This document shows, in pieces, positions 26,618-35,925 of a DNA stretch of 64,000 nt. Position 1 is the stretch's first letter. Each line of letters starts with the position of its first letter. The stretch is from Myxosarcina sp. GI1 (GTDB lineage Bacteria; Cyanobacteriota; Cyanobacteriia; Cyanobacteriales; Xenococcaceae): NCBI RefSeq assembly GCF_000756305.1, contig NZ_JRFE01000025.1, positions 56,792 through 120,791 on the forward strand, read 5' to 3'. The position numbers and the translations under genes are program-made. The notes below the pieces were generated by a model that worked only from the letters and a program-made list of their open reading frames with translations, searched no databases and was not told where the DNA came from.

Positions 26618-27709
26618 CTAGCCTCCTACCCGAAACTCAATTACATCACCTTCTTCAACCACATAATCTTTACCTTCAAAACGAATCAAACCTTTTTCCC
26701 TAGCTGCAACTTTAGAACCAGAGTCTACTAAATTTTGATAGCTAATAGTTTCGGCTTTGATAAATTTTTTTTCAAAATCAGAATGAATTACCCCCGCAGC
26801 TTGGGGAGCTTTAAGCCCTGCTACAATTGTCCAGGCGCGGGTTTCTTTCTCTCCTGTAGTTAAATAGGTACGCAAACCAAGAAGTTCGTAGGTAGCTTGA
26901 ATCAGAGATTTGAGTCCTCCTTCGGCAACACCTAAAGCGGCAAGATAATCAGTTTTTTCAGCTTCTGATAGTTCGATTAATTCTGACTCTACCTGTGCCG
27001 AAACTACCACTACTTTGGAATTTTCAGTAGCAGCAAACTCTTTTACGGCTTGTACCCAGTCGTTGCCCTCAGCCAGATCGTCTTCGGAAACATTAGTAGC
27101 GTAAATCACGGGTTTATTAGTTAACAAACCTAAAGGCGCGATCGCTGCCGACTCTTCTTCGTTCAGTTGCACTTGTCTGACAGATTTACCTTCATTAAGG
27201 AAATCAGCAAGCTTTTCTAAAGCTACCAGTTCGGTTTTGGCACCTTCATCTTTTTTTGCCTGTTTGCGGACTCGTTCGATACGTCGTTCGATTTGAGCGA
27301 GATCTGCTAGAGATAATTCCAAATTAATTATTTCGATATCGCGAACGGGATCGACCGAACCTGCGACGTGAATGATATCATCGTCGTCAAAACAGCGAAC
27401 GACATGAACGATCGCATCGACTTCTCTGATATTAGCCAGAAATTGATTGCCCAATCCTTCTCCCTTACTCGCACCCGCTACCAAACCAGCAATATCGACA
27501 AATTCAATTCGCGTCGGTACGATTTTTTCCGAACTGGAAATTTTTGCTAAAACATCCAAACGCTCGTCGGGTACAGAAACCACGCCAACATTGGGTTCGA
27601 TCGTACAAAAAGGAAAATTGGCAGCATCTGCCTTAGCGTTAGCAACCAAGGCATTAAACAAAGTAGATTTGCCGACGTTAGGCAATCCCACAATTCCAGC
27701 TTTTAACAT
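26618..27709 (-). CDS. ychF: Redox-regulated ATPase YchF (Obg-like)
   Basis: A 363-aa P-loop protein of the Obg/TRAFAC class. Its GLPNVGKSTLFNAL P-loop sits at the very N-terminus, the G3 element is DIAGLV, and the ATP-selecting NVSE occupies the usual NKxD position. The C-terminal TGS domain ends KDYVVEEGDVIEFRVGG. YchF binds ribosomes and hydrolyses ATP; it acts in translation and oxidative-stress response. Length is standard. Confidence 0.95.
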   Translation of the reverse strand: MLKAGIVGLPNVGKSTLFNALVANAKADAANFPFCTIEPNVGVVSVPDERLDVLAKISSSEKIVPTRIEFVDIAGLVAGASKGEGLGNQFLANIREVDAIVHVVRCFDDDDIIHVAGSVDPVRDIEIINLELSLADLAQIERRIERVRKQAKKDEGAKTELVALEKLADFLNEGKSVRQVQLNEEESAAIAPLGLLTNKPVIYATNVSEDDLAEGNDWVQAVKEFAATENSKVVVVSAQVESELIELSEAEKTDYLAALGVAEGGLKSLIQATYELLGLRTYLTTGEKETRAWTIVAGLKAPQAAGVIHSDFEKKFIKAETISYQNLVDSGSKVAAREKGLIRFEGKDYVVEEGDVIEFRVGG

Positions 27710-27734
27710 CAGTAGTTTTATTTAATTAACGGCT

Positions 27735-28469
27735 TCAGTCTGCTAATTCTAGTGTATCTGAAGTGGGAATTTCAAACATATAACCTCTACCCCAGATAGT
27801 TTTAATGAATTTTCCTTCGAGATCGTCAATTTTTTTACGAATACGACCGATGTGAATATCTACTTTACGATCTTCTCCATCGTAATCATTTTTGTTCCAA
27901 ATAGCAGAGATTAGTTTGGCTCGATCCCAAACTTGATTGGGATTACTGGCTAAAAAATATAGCAGATCGAATTCTAGAGCGGTTAAGGCTATTTTTTGAT
28001 TATTTACTATTACTAGTCTGCGACTAAGATCTATTTTAAGATTATCGTGAATTATCGTATTAGCATTGTTTAAACTGAAACTAGAACCATTATTTCTTCT
28101 AATTACAGCATCTACTCTAGCTTTAAGAATTTCCAGGTTAAAAGGCTTGGTAATGTAATCGTCTGCTCCTTTTTCAAATGCTTTTAAAATATAGCTACTA
28201 TCTTCCATTGAAGTTAGCATGACAACGGCAGCATTATGTTGATGCATTTCTTGGCATAAATTTAACCCCGTATCGTCGGGTAAATTAATGTCTAAAATTA
28301 CCAATTCTGGCTGAGTATCTTTGAAAATTTGGCGTGCCGTTTTAGCATCGGATGCAGTTTTGACTTCATAATTGTGATAAATTAAAAAGCGGCAAATTAA
28401 ACTTCTTAGTGCTAAATCGTCATCTACTAATAAAATTTTTTTTTGATTACTGTCATTCTGGTTTGCCAT
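27735..28469 (-). CDS. OmpR/PhoB-family response regulator
   Basis: A 244-aa regulator from the ATG at 28469; a further in-frame ATG lies 10 codons upstream. The receiver domain has the acidic pocket VDDD at ~15-18, phospho-acceptor Asp60 (VILDINLPDD) and conserved Lys in ITKPFN. The C-terminal winged helix ends in KTIWGRGYMFEIP. No histidine kinase gene is adjacent, so the partner is unknown. It is close in layout to RpaA/RpaB-type regulators, but I cannot identify it as either. It lies 25 bp upstream of ychF on the same strand. Confidence 0.85.
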   Translation of the reverse strand: MANQNDSNQKKILLVDDDLALRSLICRFLIYHNYEVKTASDAKTARQIFKDTQPELVILDINLPDDTGLNLCQEMHQHNAAVVMLTSMEDSSYILKAFEKGADDYITKPFNLEILKARVDAVIRRNNGSSFSLNNANTIIHDNLKIDLSRRLVIVNNQKIALTALEFDLLYFLASNPNQVWDRAKLISAIWNKNDYDGEDRKVDIHIGRIRKKIDDLEGKFIKTIWGRGYMFEIPTSDTLELAD

Positions 28470-28746
28470 TGTTTGACAAGACTTTTTTAATAATTGCATG
28501 AGCTTTTGCGTAATTAATAATATTTTCAGAAGTATTTATCAAGAGGTGATAAAGTTAAGAATAACTACTCACTAAAAGATATCAGAAAATTCACTTATAA
28601 TACGATGTCGAAACCTGATTTTTACTCAATCTTTAAGCAAAAACTAAATTATATAAAGCTGAGGTCAAATAAATTTAAAGCTCGAAAACTTCGATTATTT
28701 GCAAATCTATAACCGTTGCAATTTAAACGATTACAAGTAATAAGTG

Positions 28747-30213
28747 ATGACTTTGTTTTCTAAAAAATTCTGGAGTGAAACCCCTGTAATCAAAGCGTTG
28801 CTACAGGCTACAAACAAACCTCATGCTGCTTTCTATGCTCCAGGTCATAAAAGAGGAATGGGAATAAATAGCGAACTTTTAAGATTATGCGATCGCTCGG
28901 TATTTGCCGCAGATTTACCAGAATTACCCGAACTCGATAATTTATTTGCACCACTAGGTGTAATTAATGAAGCGCAGCAACTAGCAGCTAAGACGTTTGG
29001 TGCAGAAAAGACTTGGTTTTTAGTTAATGGTTCTACCTGTGGTATTGCGGCAGCAATTTTAGCAACTTGCAATCCTAATGACAAAATTATTCTGCCCAGA
29101 AACATTCACACTTCAGCAATTTCGGGCTTAGTACTTTCTGGTGCGTTACCTATATTCATCAATCCCGCCTACGATAGTCAAGAAGGTTTGGCATACGGCA
29201 TTACTCCAGAAGCTGTTAAAGCAGCTTTAGAAAAGCATCCCGATAGTAAAGCCGTAATGATGCTGTATCCAACCTATCAGGGTGTGTGTGGCGACATTGA
29301 AGCGATCGCTAACATTACCCATCAATATAATTTACCCTTATTAGTCGATGAAGCTCACGGAGCGCACTTTGCTTTTCACCCAGATCTACCTCCTTCAGCC
29401 CTCAGTGCTGGAGCCGATTTAACCGTACAGTCTACTCATAAGGTTTTGAGTGCTATGTCTCAAGCTTCCATGCTTCATCTTCAAAGTAAACGGATCGCAC
29501 CCCAAAGAATTAGCCAAGCCTTGCAGTTAGTCCAATCTACCAGTCCAAATTATATTTTGCTGGCTTCTCTCGATGCAGCCAGACAGCAAATGGCAACTCA
29601 AGGAACCGAATTGATGGAGCGGACTTTAAACTTAGCAACAACAGCCCGCAGTCATCTAGAGATGATTCCTAAGATTTCGGTATTTCAACCAGCTAAACAG
29701 CCTGGTGTTACCTGGTGCGATCGCACTAGATTGACAATTAACGTTTCGCAACTTGGTATGACTGGCTTTGCTGCCGATGAAATTTTACACCAGCAGTTAG
29801 GAGTCACCTGTGAATTACCGCTTATCAATCATCTTACTTTTATTATTTCTCTTGGTAATACCACTGAAGATATCGATAAACTAATTGCTGGTTTTCAAAC
29901 CCTTTCGCGATTGCAACTACCCATTACCCATTACCCATTACCTATTACCCATTACCCATTACCCATTACCCGCACCGCAATTTCTCCTAGAGAGGCTTTC
30001 TTTGCTGAGAGTAAAGCTGTTCCTATCGAACAAGCAAGCGATCGCATCTGTACCGAACTAATTTGCCCCTATCCTCCAGGAATTCCCTTACTTATGCCAG
30101 GAGAAAAGATTACCATTAGAACTATAGATTATTTACAGCAAATCGCCAGTTTAGGAGGTATGATAACAGGTTTAAGCGATCCCACTCTAAAAACAATTAA
30201 AGTAATCGAATGA
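28747..30213 (+). CDS. Orn/Lys/Arg decarboxylase, PLP-dependent
   Basis: A 488-aa fold-type I PLP enzyme (start at 28747; a GTG one codon earlier is possible). The N-terminus has AAFYAPGHKRGMG. The PLP site is DEAHGAHFAFHPDL and the Schiff-base lysine is in VQSTHKVLSAMSQ. A C-terminal Orn/Lys/Arg decarboxylase domain ends LMPGEKITIR. It would make a polyamine precursor (agmatine, cadaverine or putrescine); the substrate is not decidable. Between the two domains it carries an in-frame heptad THYPLPI repeat encoded by a 7-bp DNA repeat (29919-29971). Confidence 0.88.
   Translation: MTLFSKKFWSETPVIKALLQATNKPHAAFYAPGHKRGMGINSELLRLCDRSVFAADLPELPELDNLFAPLGVINEAQQLAAKTFGAEKTWFLVNGSTCGIAAAILATCNPNDKIILPRNIHTSAISGLVLSGALPIFINPAYDSQEGLAYGITPEAVKAALEKHPDSKAVMMLYPTYQGVCGDIEAIANITHQYNLPLLVDEAHGAHFAFHPDLPPSALSAGADLTVQSTHKVLSAMSQASMLHLQSKRIAPQRISQALQLVQSTSPNYILLASLDAARQQMATQGTELMERTLNLATTARSHLEMIPKISVFQPAKQPGVTWCDRTRLTINVSQLGMTGFAADEILHQQLGVTCELPLINHLTFIISLGNTTEDIDKLIAGFQTLSRLQLPITHYPLPITHYPLPITRTAISPREAFFAESKAVPIEQASDRICTELICPYPPGIPLLMPGEKITIRTIDYLQQIASLGGMITGLSDPTLKTIKVIE
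29919..29971. repeat. 7-bp tandem repeat (acccatt)7 inside a coding sequence
   Basis: Seven tandem copies of acccatt (one variant, acctatt) plus a partial eighth copy lie inside the decarboxylase gene. Three 7-bp units make 21 nt, so the repeat stays open and encodes a heptapeptide THYPLPI periodically. It is an STRR that has invaded a domain linker. Confidence 0.93.
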
Positions 30214-30301
30214 TTCGTGCAAAAAGTTTAAGAGGGTTGCGTAGTTTGCCAAAAATTTGTTCGGTTGCTAAGTTTCGATAGCTGTTTATCAATCAAAGAT
30301 C

Positions 30302-30892
30302 ATGCTTTGGCCTTATAAAACGCCTGGTATTCCAGACCAACTATTTGCTCGCCTTCCTGGTATTCCTTTGAGTAAGAGAGAGGTTCGTATTTTGCTAATT
30401 TCGTCTTTAAGAATGAAGCCAAACTCGGTACTGTGGGATATCGGAGCGGGAACTGGCACTATTCCTGTAGAAATGGGCTTACTCTGCCCTGAAGGTGAAA
30501 TTATTGCTATCGAAAGAGACGAAGAAGTTGCTAGCTTAATCGAACGTAATTGCGAACTTTTTGGCGTTAAAAACGTGCGGATAGTAGAAGGCAGCGCGCC
30601 AGAATGTCTGCAAGATTTAAATCCCAAACCCGATTTGGTCTGTTTAGAAGGAGGCAAGCCAATCGAGGATATACTCAAACAAGCTTGGAAATATCTTGAA
30701 ACTGGAGGGCGAATTGTTGCCACCGTTAATAACTTAGAAAACTTATATGTTATTTCTCGAGGTTTAGCAGAATTACAGGCACGTAATATAGAAGTAGTTC
30801 AATCTGCCGTCAATCGTTTAGAAACCAGAGGTATTCAGCAAACTTTTGCTGCCGTCAACCCAATGTTTATTCTTAGTGGAGAAAAGATTTGA
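30302..30892 (+). CDS. cbiT: Cobalt-precorrin-6B C15-methyltransferase (decarboxylating), CbiT type
   Basis: A 196-aa class I SAM methyltransferase. Motif I is WDIGAGTGTIPVE and motif II has IIAIERDEE. The N-terminal GIPDQLFARLPGIPLSKREVR is the CbiT/CobL C-domain entry sequence. CbiT methylates C15 and decarboxylates in anaerobic-type cobalamin synthesis, the route used by cyanobacteria to make pseudocobalamin. The size suits stand-alone CbiT, with CbiE elsewhere. No cobalamin riboswitch was seen upstream. Confidence 0.85.
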   Translation: MLWPYKTPGIPDQLFARLPGIPLSKREVRILLISSLRMKPNSVLWDIGAGTGTIPVEMGLLCPEGEIIAIERDEEVASLIERNCELFGVKNVRIVEGSAPECLQDLNPKPDLVCLEGGKPIEDILKQAWKYLETGGRIVATVNNLENLYVISRGLAELQARNIEVVQSAVNRLETRGIQQTFAAVNPMFILSGEKI

Positions 30893-31042
30893 CTGATAAA
30901 GTATAAGTGAGTTGAAAACTGGATTTTTGATACCTTTATATATAGCTTTACTCAGTAATTTTTATTTGTTAACCTTTCATAAGGCTATCTTAACCTGAAT
31001 TTTTATTTTTCTTTTTTCTTATGAAATAAACAGCAACCCATT

Positions 31043-31927
31043 ATGTCATTGACCCGTATTATTAGTGGTTTAGTAGCGATCGCCCTAGCTTTGGGAATGA
31101 TTATTCTTGGAGGCTGGTATTTTGCTATCGGTATCGGTATTATAATTTTTTTAGGACAGCTAGAGTATTTTCGTTTAGTTCGCGCTAAAGGGATCGAACC
31201 CGCAGGAAAAACAACTTTAGTAGTATCGCAAATCTTATTAATTAGCGCAATTATTACTCCAGGCATTACCGATGCAGCCTTTTGCCTGGGGGGAACGATA
31301 ATTTGTTTTTATTTACTTTTTCAGCCCAAAATGGCGACTATTGCCGACATTGCCAGTTCGATTCTAGGTTTGTTTTATGGCGGCTATTTACCTACATATT
31401 GGGTGCGTTTGCGAGTAAGTTTGCCTAATAGTGCCAGTTTGAGTAATTTACCACTAAACGGTTACTGGCCAGAATCCTGGGCAAATCCCAGTCAGTTTCC
31501 CGCTGCTTTAACTCTGACTTTTTTAGTTATGGCCTGTATCTGGGCAGCAGATATCGGTGCGTACACGATGGGTAAAAGTTTTGGTCGCACGCAATTATCT
31601 AATATCAGTCCAAAGAAAACTGTAGAAGGAGCTTTATTTGGTATAGGCGGTAGTTTATTGGTTGCCGAGTTAGGTGCCTGGTATTTTTGTTTGCCTGCGT
31701 GGCAGTTTAGCGGTTTGCTGTTGGGTATTCTAATCGGTGTTACCAGTCTTTTAGGAGATTTAACCGAGTCGATGATGAAACGGGATGCAGGAGTAAAAGA
31801 TTCGGGACAGTTAATTCCAGGTCACGGAGGGATTTTAGACCGAACCGATAGCTACGTTTTTACTGCCCCTTTGGTCTATTATTTTGTGACTTTATTATTA
31901 CCTTTATTGGCAAAAAGTTTTAGTTAA
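31043..31927 (+). CDS. cdsA: Phosphatidate cytidylyltransferase
   Basis: A 294-aa polytopic enzyme with about seven membrane segments. The CDS signature near the C-terminus is GDLTESMMKRDAGVKDSGQLIPGHGGILDRTDSYVF. It makes CDP-diacylglycerol from phosphatidate and CTP, the precursor of phosphatidylglycerol needed in thylakoids. Normal length, ATG start. It converges with the P450 gene across a 53-bp spacer that contains 7-bp repeat units (aactact). Confidence 0.93.
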   Translation: MSLTRIISGLVAIALALGMIILGGWYFAIGIGIIIFLGQLEYFRLVRAKGIEPAGKTTLVVSQILLISAIITPGITDAAFCLGGTIICFYLLFQPKMATIADIASSILGLFYGGYLPTYWVRLRVSLPNSASLSNLPLNGYWPESWANPSQFPAALTLTFLVMACIWAADIGAYTMGKSFGRTQLSNISPKKTVEGALFGIGGSLLVAELGAWYFCLPAWQFSGLLLGILIGVTSLLGDLTESMMKRDAGVKDSGQLIPGHGGILDRTDSYVFTAPLVYYFVTLLLPLLAKSFS

Positions 31928-31980
31928 AAAAGTTTTTAGTTTTTAGTTTGATTTTTTAACTACTAACTACTAACCGAAAG

Positions 31981-33363
31981 TTAAACAGCAACATTGCTCT
32001 TGGCGATCGCTCTAGAAGTTCTTTTGCCTCGATACATCATTTTTACGCCGTTGGCAGGAGACAGAGTTACCCCGCGTCTACGAGGTCGTTCGGGTCGATT
32101 GCTGGCTAGAGATAATTGATGATTAGCAACTACCGTAGCCACAACTAATTTTAGTTCAAATTTAGCCAAAGCTTCACCAATACAGCGACGCGCTCCACCG
32201 CCAAAGGGAACGAATTCTCCAGAAGTAAACTGACGTTCCAAAAAGCGTTCTGGTTTAAATTGTTTGGCTTGCGGATAAATGTCTTCTCGTTGATGCACTG
32301 AATATATATTGCCCATCAAAACGCTTCCAGGTTCCAAATCGTAGTCTAGTAACTGCATCGATTGCTTTACTACTCTGGGAAAAGTCAGCATAGCTACGGG
32401 ACAAATTCGCAGGGTTTCTTTGCAGACGGCATCGAGGTAAGGTACTTGGGAAATCGTCATTAGGTCTGGTGACTCTCCCAAACTAGCGATTTCGTCGAGT
32501 AACTTAGCTTTTACTTTTGGTAAATGATGAACCCAATATAATGCCCAGGCGATCGCTGTAGCCGTAGTTTCGTGTCCTGCAAACATCAAGCTCATCAATT
32601 CATCGCGCAGTTCGCCGTCGCTCATCGGTTGACCTGTTTCGTCGCGAGCCGACATTAGCATTGAAAGAATATCCTCTCCGTCAAGATTATTGGTTTCTCT
32701 CCGCTCGGCAATTTCAGCATAAATTATTTTATCTACAGCCTCTCTCACACGCACGAAATTGCCCCAGGGACTCCATGCACCCCAGTCCTGTTGCAGCCAG
32801 GGAAAAAACAAAAATGCCGAGGTTAGAGGCGAACGAAACACTTCTGTCATTTCCGAAATCAAGCCTCTTAATTGTTGGTAGCGATTGCTGTCAGCTAAAC
32901 CATAAACTACTCTCAAGATAGTTTGTAGAGAAATACTTTGAGCTAAATCTCTAGCAGTAAATTCCTCGCCAGGGTTTAACTTGCCAAAAACATCATTAGT
33001 TAGTTCGACAATAGATTGACTATAAGTTTCCATCCTTTCACCATGAAAAGGAGGTAACAGCAGCTTGCGCCGTTTTCTGTGGGGATCGCCTTCTAGTAAG
33101 ATTACCGAGCGATCGCCTACAAGTGGCTTTAACAAGGCATTATCTTGAGAGGAAGCAAACAGCTTTTGACGATTGCTAGTTAGAATTTCTTGAATTGCTT
33201 CGGGATGATTGACAATTATAAACTTGCCACCAAAGCCGATTATATCAGCCGCGTATAAGTCTGGACATTGTCTAGCGGCTGTTTCTAAATATTTAACGGG
33301 GTCGATTACCCAAGTTAACTTTTGCCAAAGAGCAGATTTATTTAGTTTTGGGGGTAAATTCAT
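31981..33363 (-). CDS. Cytochrome P450, CYP110-like
   Basis: A 460-aa P450 from the ATG at 33363. Visible marks are the I-helix AGHETTATAIAW, K-helix KETLR (ExxR) and heme loop FGGGARRCIG with the Cys thiolate ligand. The sequence style (MNLPPKL, DPVKYLETAARQCPDLY) resembles the cyanobacterial CYP110 family, members of which oxidise fatty acids or terpenes. No reductase or terpene synthase is adjacent. It is transcribed alone; the substrate is unknown. Confidence 0.88.
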   Translation of the reverse strand: MNLPPKLNKSALWQKLTWVIDPVKYLETAARQCPDLYAADIIGFGGKFIIVNHPEAIQEILTSNRQKLFASSQDNALLKPLVGDRSVILLEGDPHRKRRKLLLPPFHGERMETYSQSIVELTNDVFGKLNPGEEFTARDLAQSISLQTILRVVYGLADSNRYQQLRGLISEMTEVFRSPLTSAFLFFPWLQQDWGAWSPWGNFVRVREAVDKIIYAEIAERRETNNLDGEDILSMLMSARDETGQPMSDGELRDELMSLMFAGHETTATAIAWALYWVHHLPKVKAKLLDEIASLGESPDLMTISQVPYLDAVCKETLRICPVAMLTFPRVVKQSMQLLDYDLEPGSVLMGNIYSVHQREDIYPQAKQFKPERFLERQFTSGEFVPFGGGARRCIGEALAKFELKLVVATVVANHQLSLASNRPERPRRRGVTLSPANGVKMMYRGKRTSRAIAKSNVAV

Positions 33364-33489
33364 TGCCAATCGATTAGTTAAATTATTTCTATCGCTTTAT
33401 CTATGATAAAAAGTATTTACTAAAAACTGTTGAAGCTCAAAAGGTAAGCTCTAAAATCTATTGTGGCTCTACCGCCGCAAGTAAGCCAT

Positions 33490-33511
33490 AATACTGAAGG
33501 TATTCAGTATT
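33490..33511. promoter_or_regulatory. 9-bp palindrome upstream of rimB cassette
   Basis: A perfect inverted repeat, aatactgaa and ttcagtatt, is separated by 4 nt and ends 21 nt before the GTG start of the rimB-like gene. It could be an operator or a 5'-UTR hairpin occluding translation. There is no T-run, so it is not a terminator. Confidence 0.45.
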
Positions 33512-33532
33512 TAGCAATAGTCTAAAATTTTT

Positions 33533-34009
33533 GTGAATCTCAATCCAAAACAACTACGTTCGAGTATCAAACAACCATCTATTATCGGCTGGAGAGAAAT
33601 TATTGCTTTGCCAGAATTGGGAATCGGTAAGATCAAAGCCAAAATTGATACGGGAGCGCGTTCTTCAGCTTTACACGCCTTTCATCTAGAAAACTTCGAG
33701 CGTGACGATAAGAAGATAATACGTTTTCAGGTTCACCCCCTTCAGCGTGACAGTAAAACTACGATAACCACAGAAGCCGAACTATTAGAATACAGAGAAG
33801 TTCGCAATTCGGGGGGAGTTGCCCAACTCAGACCAGTAATTTTGACAGGGATAAAGCTAGGAGAAAAGACTTGGACAATCGAGCTTACTTTAACCAACAG
33901 AGACGTTATGGGCTTTCGGATGTTACTTGGAAGACAAGCACTGCGCCGTCAATTTTTAGTAGACCCAGGTAAATCTTTTATTCAAAGCAGTCATCATCGA
34001 GAAAAATAG
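33533..34009 (+). CDS. RimB-like retropepsin (ATP-dependent zinc protease family)
   Basis: A 158-aa protein of the PF05618 family. It has an aspartic-protease-type active site AKIDTGARSSALHA and a core fold ending RMLLGRQALRRQFLVDPGK. In other bacteria the RimB retropepsin is encoded with RimK and acts on the poly-glutamate tail that RimK adds to ribosomal protein S6. Here it precedes rimK by 29 bp, the same arrangement. Start is GTG at 33533. Confidence 0.82.
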   Translation: MNLNPKQLRSSIKQPSIIGWREIIALPELGIGKIKAKIDTGARSSALHAFHLENFERDDKKIIRFQVHPLQRDSKTTITTEAELLEYREVRNSGGVAQLRPVILTGIKLGEKTWTIELTLTNRDVMGFRMLLGRQALRRQFLVDPGKSFIQSSHHREK

Positions 34010-34038
34010 AATTATATACAGCAATCGGTAACTAGATA

Positions 34039-34944
34039 ATGAAAATAGCAATTCTGTCTCAAAATTCTTCCCTCTATTCCACCAATCGTTTGAAAGAAGC
34101 AGGAGAGAAACTCGGACATGAAGTAAAAATAATTAATTACTTGCGTTGCTACATGAATATTACTTCACAGCGACCGACAGTAGTTTATAGCGGCAAACCT
34201 TTAGAAAATTTTGATGCTATTATTCCTCGCATCGGTGCTTCCAAAACTTTCTACGGTACGGCTGTGGTCAGACAGTTCGAGGTAATGGGAGTATTTAGTG
34301 CTAATGAGTCTCAGGCTATTTCTCGTTCTCGCGATAAATTGCGATGTCTGCAAATTTTAGCTAGAGAAGGGTTGGGGCTTCCCGTTACTGGCTTTGCCCA
34401 CGCTACCCAGGACATTGACGGCTTAATCGAAACTGTGGGTGGTGCGCCTTTAGTAATTAAACTGTTGGAAGGAACTCAGGGAATTGGGGTAGTGTTAGCC
34501 GAAACTCAACAAGCAGCCAAATCGGTAATTGAAGCCTTTCGCGGTTTAGATGCAAATATTCTCGTCCAAGAATTTATCAAAGAAGCCAAGGGAGCAGATT
34601 TACGCTGTTTTGTCATTGGTGGCAAAGTAATAGCAGCCATGAAACGCCAGGGTGCAGAAGGTGAATTTCGTTCTAACCTCCATCGCGGTGGTTCGGCAGA
34701 GAGAGTCAAGCTAACCCCAGAAGAGAGAAGTACTGCAATTCGAGCAGCTAAAGCTATGGGATTGAGAGTTGCAGGAGTCGATTTGCTGCGTTCCAATCAC
34801 GGTCCCGTAATTATGGAAGTTAATTCTTCACCTGGGCTTGAAGGAATCGAAAAAGCAACTAATGTAGATGTAGCGGGGAAAATTATCGAATACGTCGCTG
34901 CTAATGCTACCCCAAATAAAACTCGCGATCGCATAAAATATTAG
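34039..34944 (+). CDS. rimK: RimK-family ATP-grasp ligase (ribosomal S6 modification)
   Basis: A 301-aa ATP-grasp enzyme of normal RimK length. The N-domain starts [17 protein letters not shown]. The ATP-grasp core has [38 protein letters not shown] and the metal site [15 protein letters not shown]. RimK adds glutamates to the C-terminus of S6; cyanobacterial homologues may target other substrates. It sits in the middle of a three-gene cassette with a RimB-like retropepsin and an aspartoacylase-like deacylase. Confidence 0.9.
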   Translation: MKIAILSQNSSLYSTNRLKEAGEKLGHEVKIINYLRCYMNITSQRPTVVYSGKPLENFDAIIPRIGASKTFYGTAVVRQFEVMGVFSANESQAISRSRDKLRCLQILAREGLGLPVTGFAHATQDIDGLIETVGGAPLVIKLLEGTQGIGVVLAETQQAAKSVIEAFRGLDANILVQEFIKEAKGADLRCFVIGGKVIAAMKRQGAEGEFRSNLHRGGSAERVKLTPEERSTAIRAAKAMGLRVAGVDLLRSNHGPVIMEVNSSPGLEGIEKATNVDVAGKIIEYVAANATPNKTRDRIKY

Positions 34945-34966
34945 TCTGAACTAAGGAATTGACCGA

Positions 34967-35923
34967 TTGACAGCTAACGAGATCGAAATAGCTAAAGAAA
35001 TAATACCTCCTGGGCAGTTGCGACGCTTGGATATTCCCGTAAGTCGTTTATCTACTCAGACTCTGTTGTCGCTTCCCGTGACCGTTATTAACGGTATCGA
35101 ACCAGGACCCAAACTGTGGTTGAGTGCGGCAATTCACGGCGACGAACTTAATGGGGTCAGAATAATTAGCGAGGTTTTAGCAAAGATACAGCCAGATAAA
35201 TTACGAGGTACGATTATTGCTGTTTCTATCGTCAACGTTTTTGGTTTTATCGAACAGTCGCGCTATCTTCCCGACAGAAGAGATTTAAACCGTTCGTTTC
35301 CAGGCTCGGAAACTGGCTCTTTAGCTTCTCGCCTGGCAAATTTATTTATGCGAGAAGTAGTAAATCGCAGTACTCACGGTATCGATTTACATACGGCAGC
35401 AGTACATCGCATCAATCTACCTCAAATTCGTGCCAACCTCAAAGATAAGGATACTTATCGCTGTGCTAGAGCTTTTGGCGCGCCAATAATCATGCACGCT
35501 ACGACGCGAGATGGTTCTCTGCGCCAAGCAGCAACTAAAAAGGGTATACCCGTTTTACTGTATGAAGCAGGAGAGGCTTTGCGTTTCGATCGACAGGCAA
35601 TAGAAGTAGGCGTAGCAGGAATTATGCGAGTAATGGACTGTCTGGAAATGTATCGGTTCGAGACTGTTCCTGCCGTTACATCCTCAAAGGAAACTCGTCA
35701 GAGTAAGTGGGTAAGAGCATCACGAGCGGGCATTTTTTATCTGGAAGTAGAACTAGGGGCAAAAGTACGCAAAAAACAGCAGTTAGGTTCGATAGCCGAT
35801 GCTTTTGGCGAAGAAAGGGTCATCGTTCGCGCTAGCGTTGATGGTATCGTAATTAGCTATACTCAAAATCCCTTAGTCAATCAGGGTGATGCGATCGTTC
35901 ATCTGGCAATAGTTTCCGATTGA
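34967..35923 (+). CDS. Succinylglutamate desuccinylase/aspartoacylase-family hydrolase
   Basis: A 318-aa M14-like zinc hydrolase. The zinc site is IHGDELNG (His and Glu) and the later His comes in HGIDLHTA, with the substrate Arg/Asn pair in RRDLNRSFPG. The C-terminal ~70 residues form a separate beta-rich domain resembling a lipoyl/biotinyl-like barrel. Start is TTG at 34967 with AAGGA about 9 nt upstream. The fixed position behind rimB and rimK suggests it removes amide-linked groups in the same pathway. Confidence 0.85.
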   Translation: MTANEIEIAKEIIPPGQLRRLDIPVSRLSTQTLLSLPVTVINGIEPGPKLWLSAAIHGDELNGVRIISEVLAKIQPDKLRGTIIAVSIVNVFGFIEQSRYLPDRRDLNRSFPGSETGSLASRLANLFMREVVNRSTHGIDLHTAAVHRINLPQIRANLKDKDTYRCARAFGAPIIMHATTRDGSLRQAATKKGIPVLLYEAGEALRFDRQAIEVGVAGIMRVMDCLEMYRFETVPAVTSSKETRQSKWVRASRAGIFYLEVELGAKVRKKQQLGSIADAFGEERVIVRASVDGIVISYTQNPLVNQGDAIVHLAIVSD

Positions 35924-35925
35924 AT

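Noticed and set aside
26525-26731. Plus-strand frame downstream of nirA
   Set aside because: It overlaps the 3' end of ychF on the other strand, and its start is encoded by a pyrimidine-rich repeat tract.
29919-29971. CRISPR-like or minisatellite array
   Set aside because: The units are 7 bp without spacers and lie in a coding frame; it is a simple tandem repeat.
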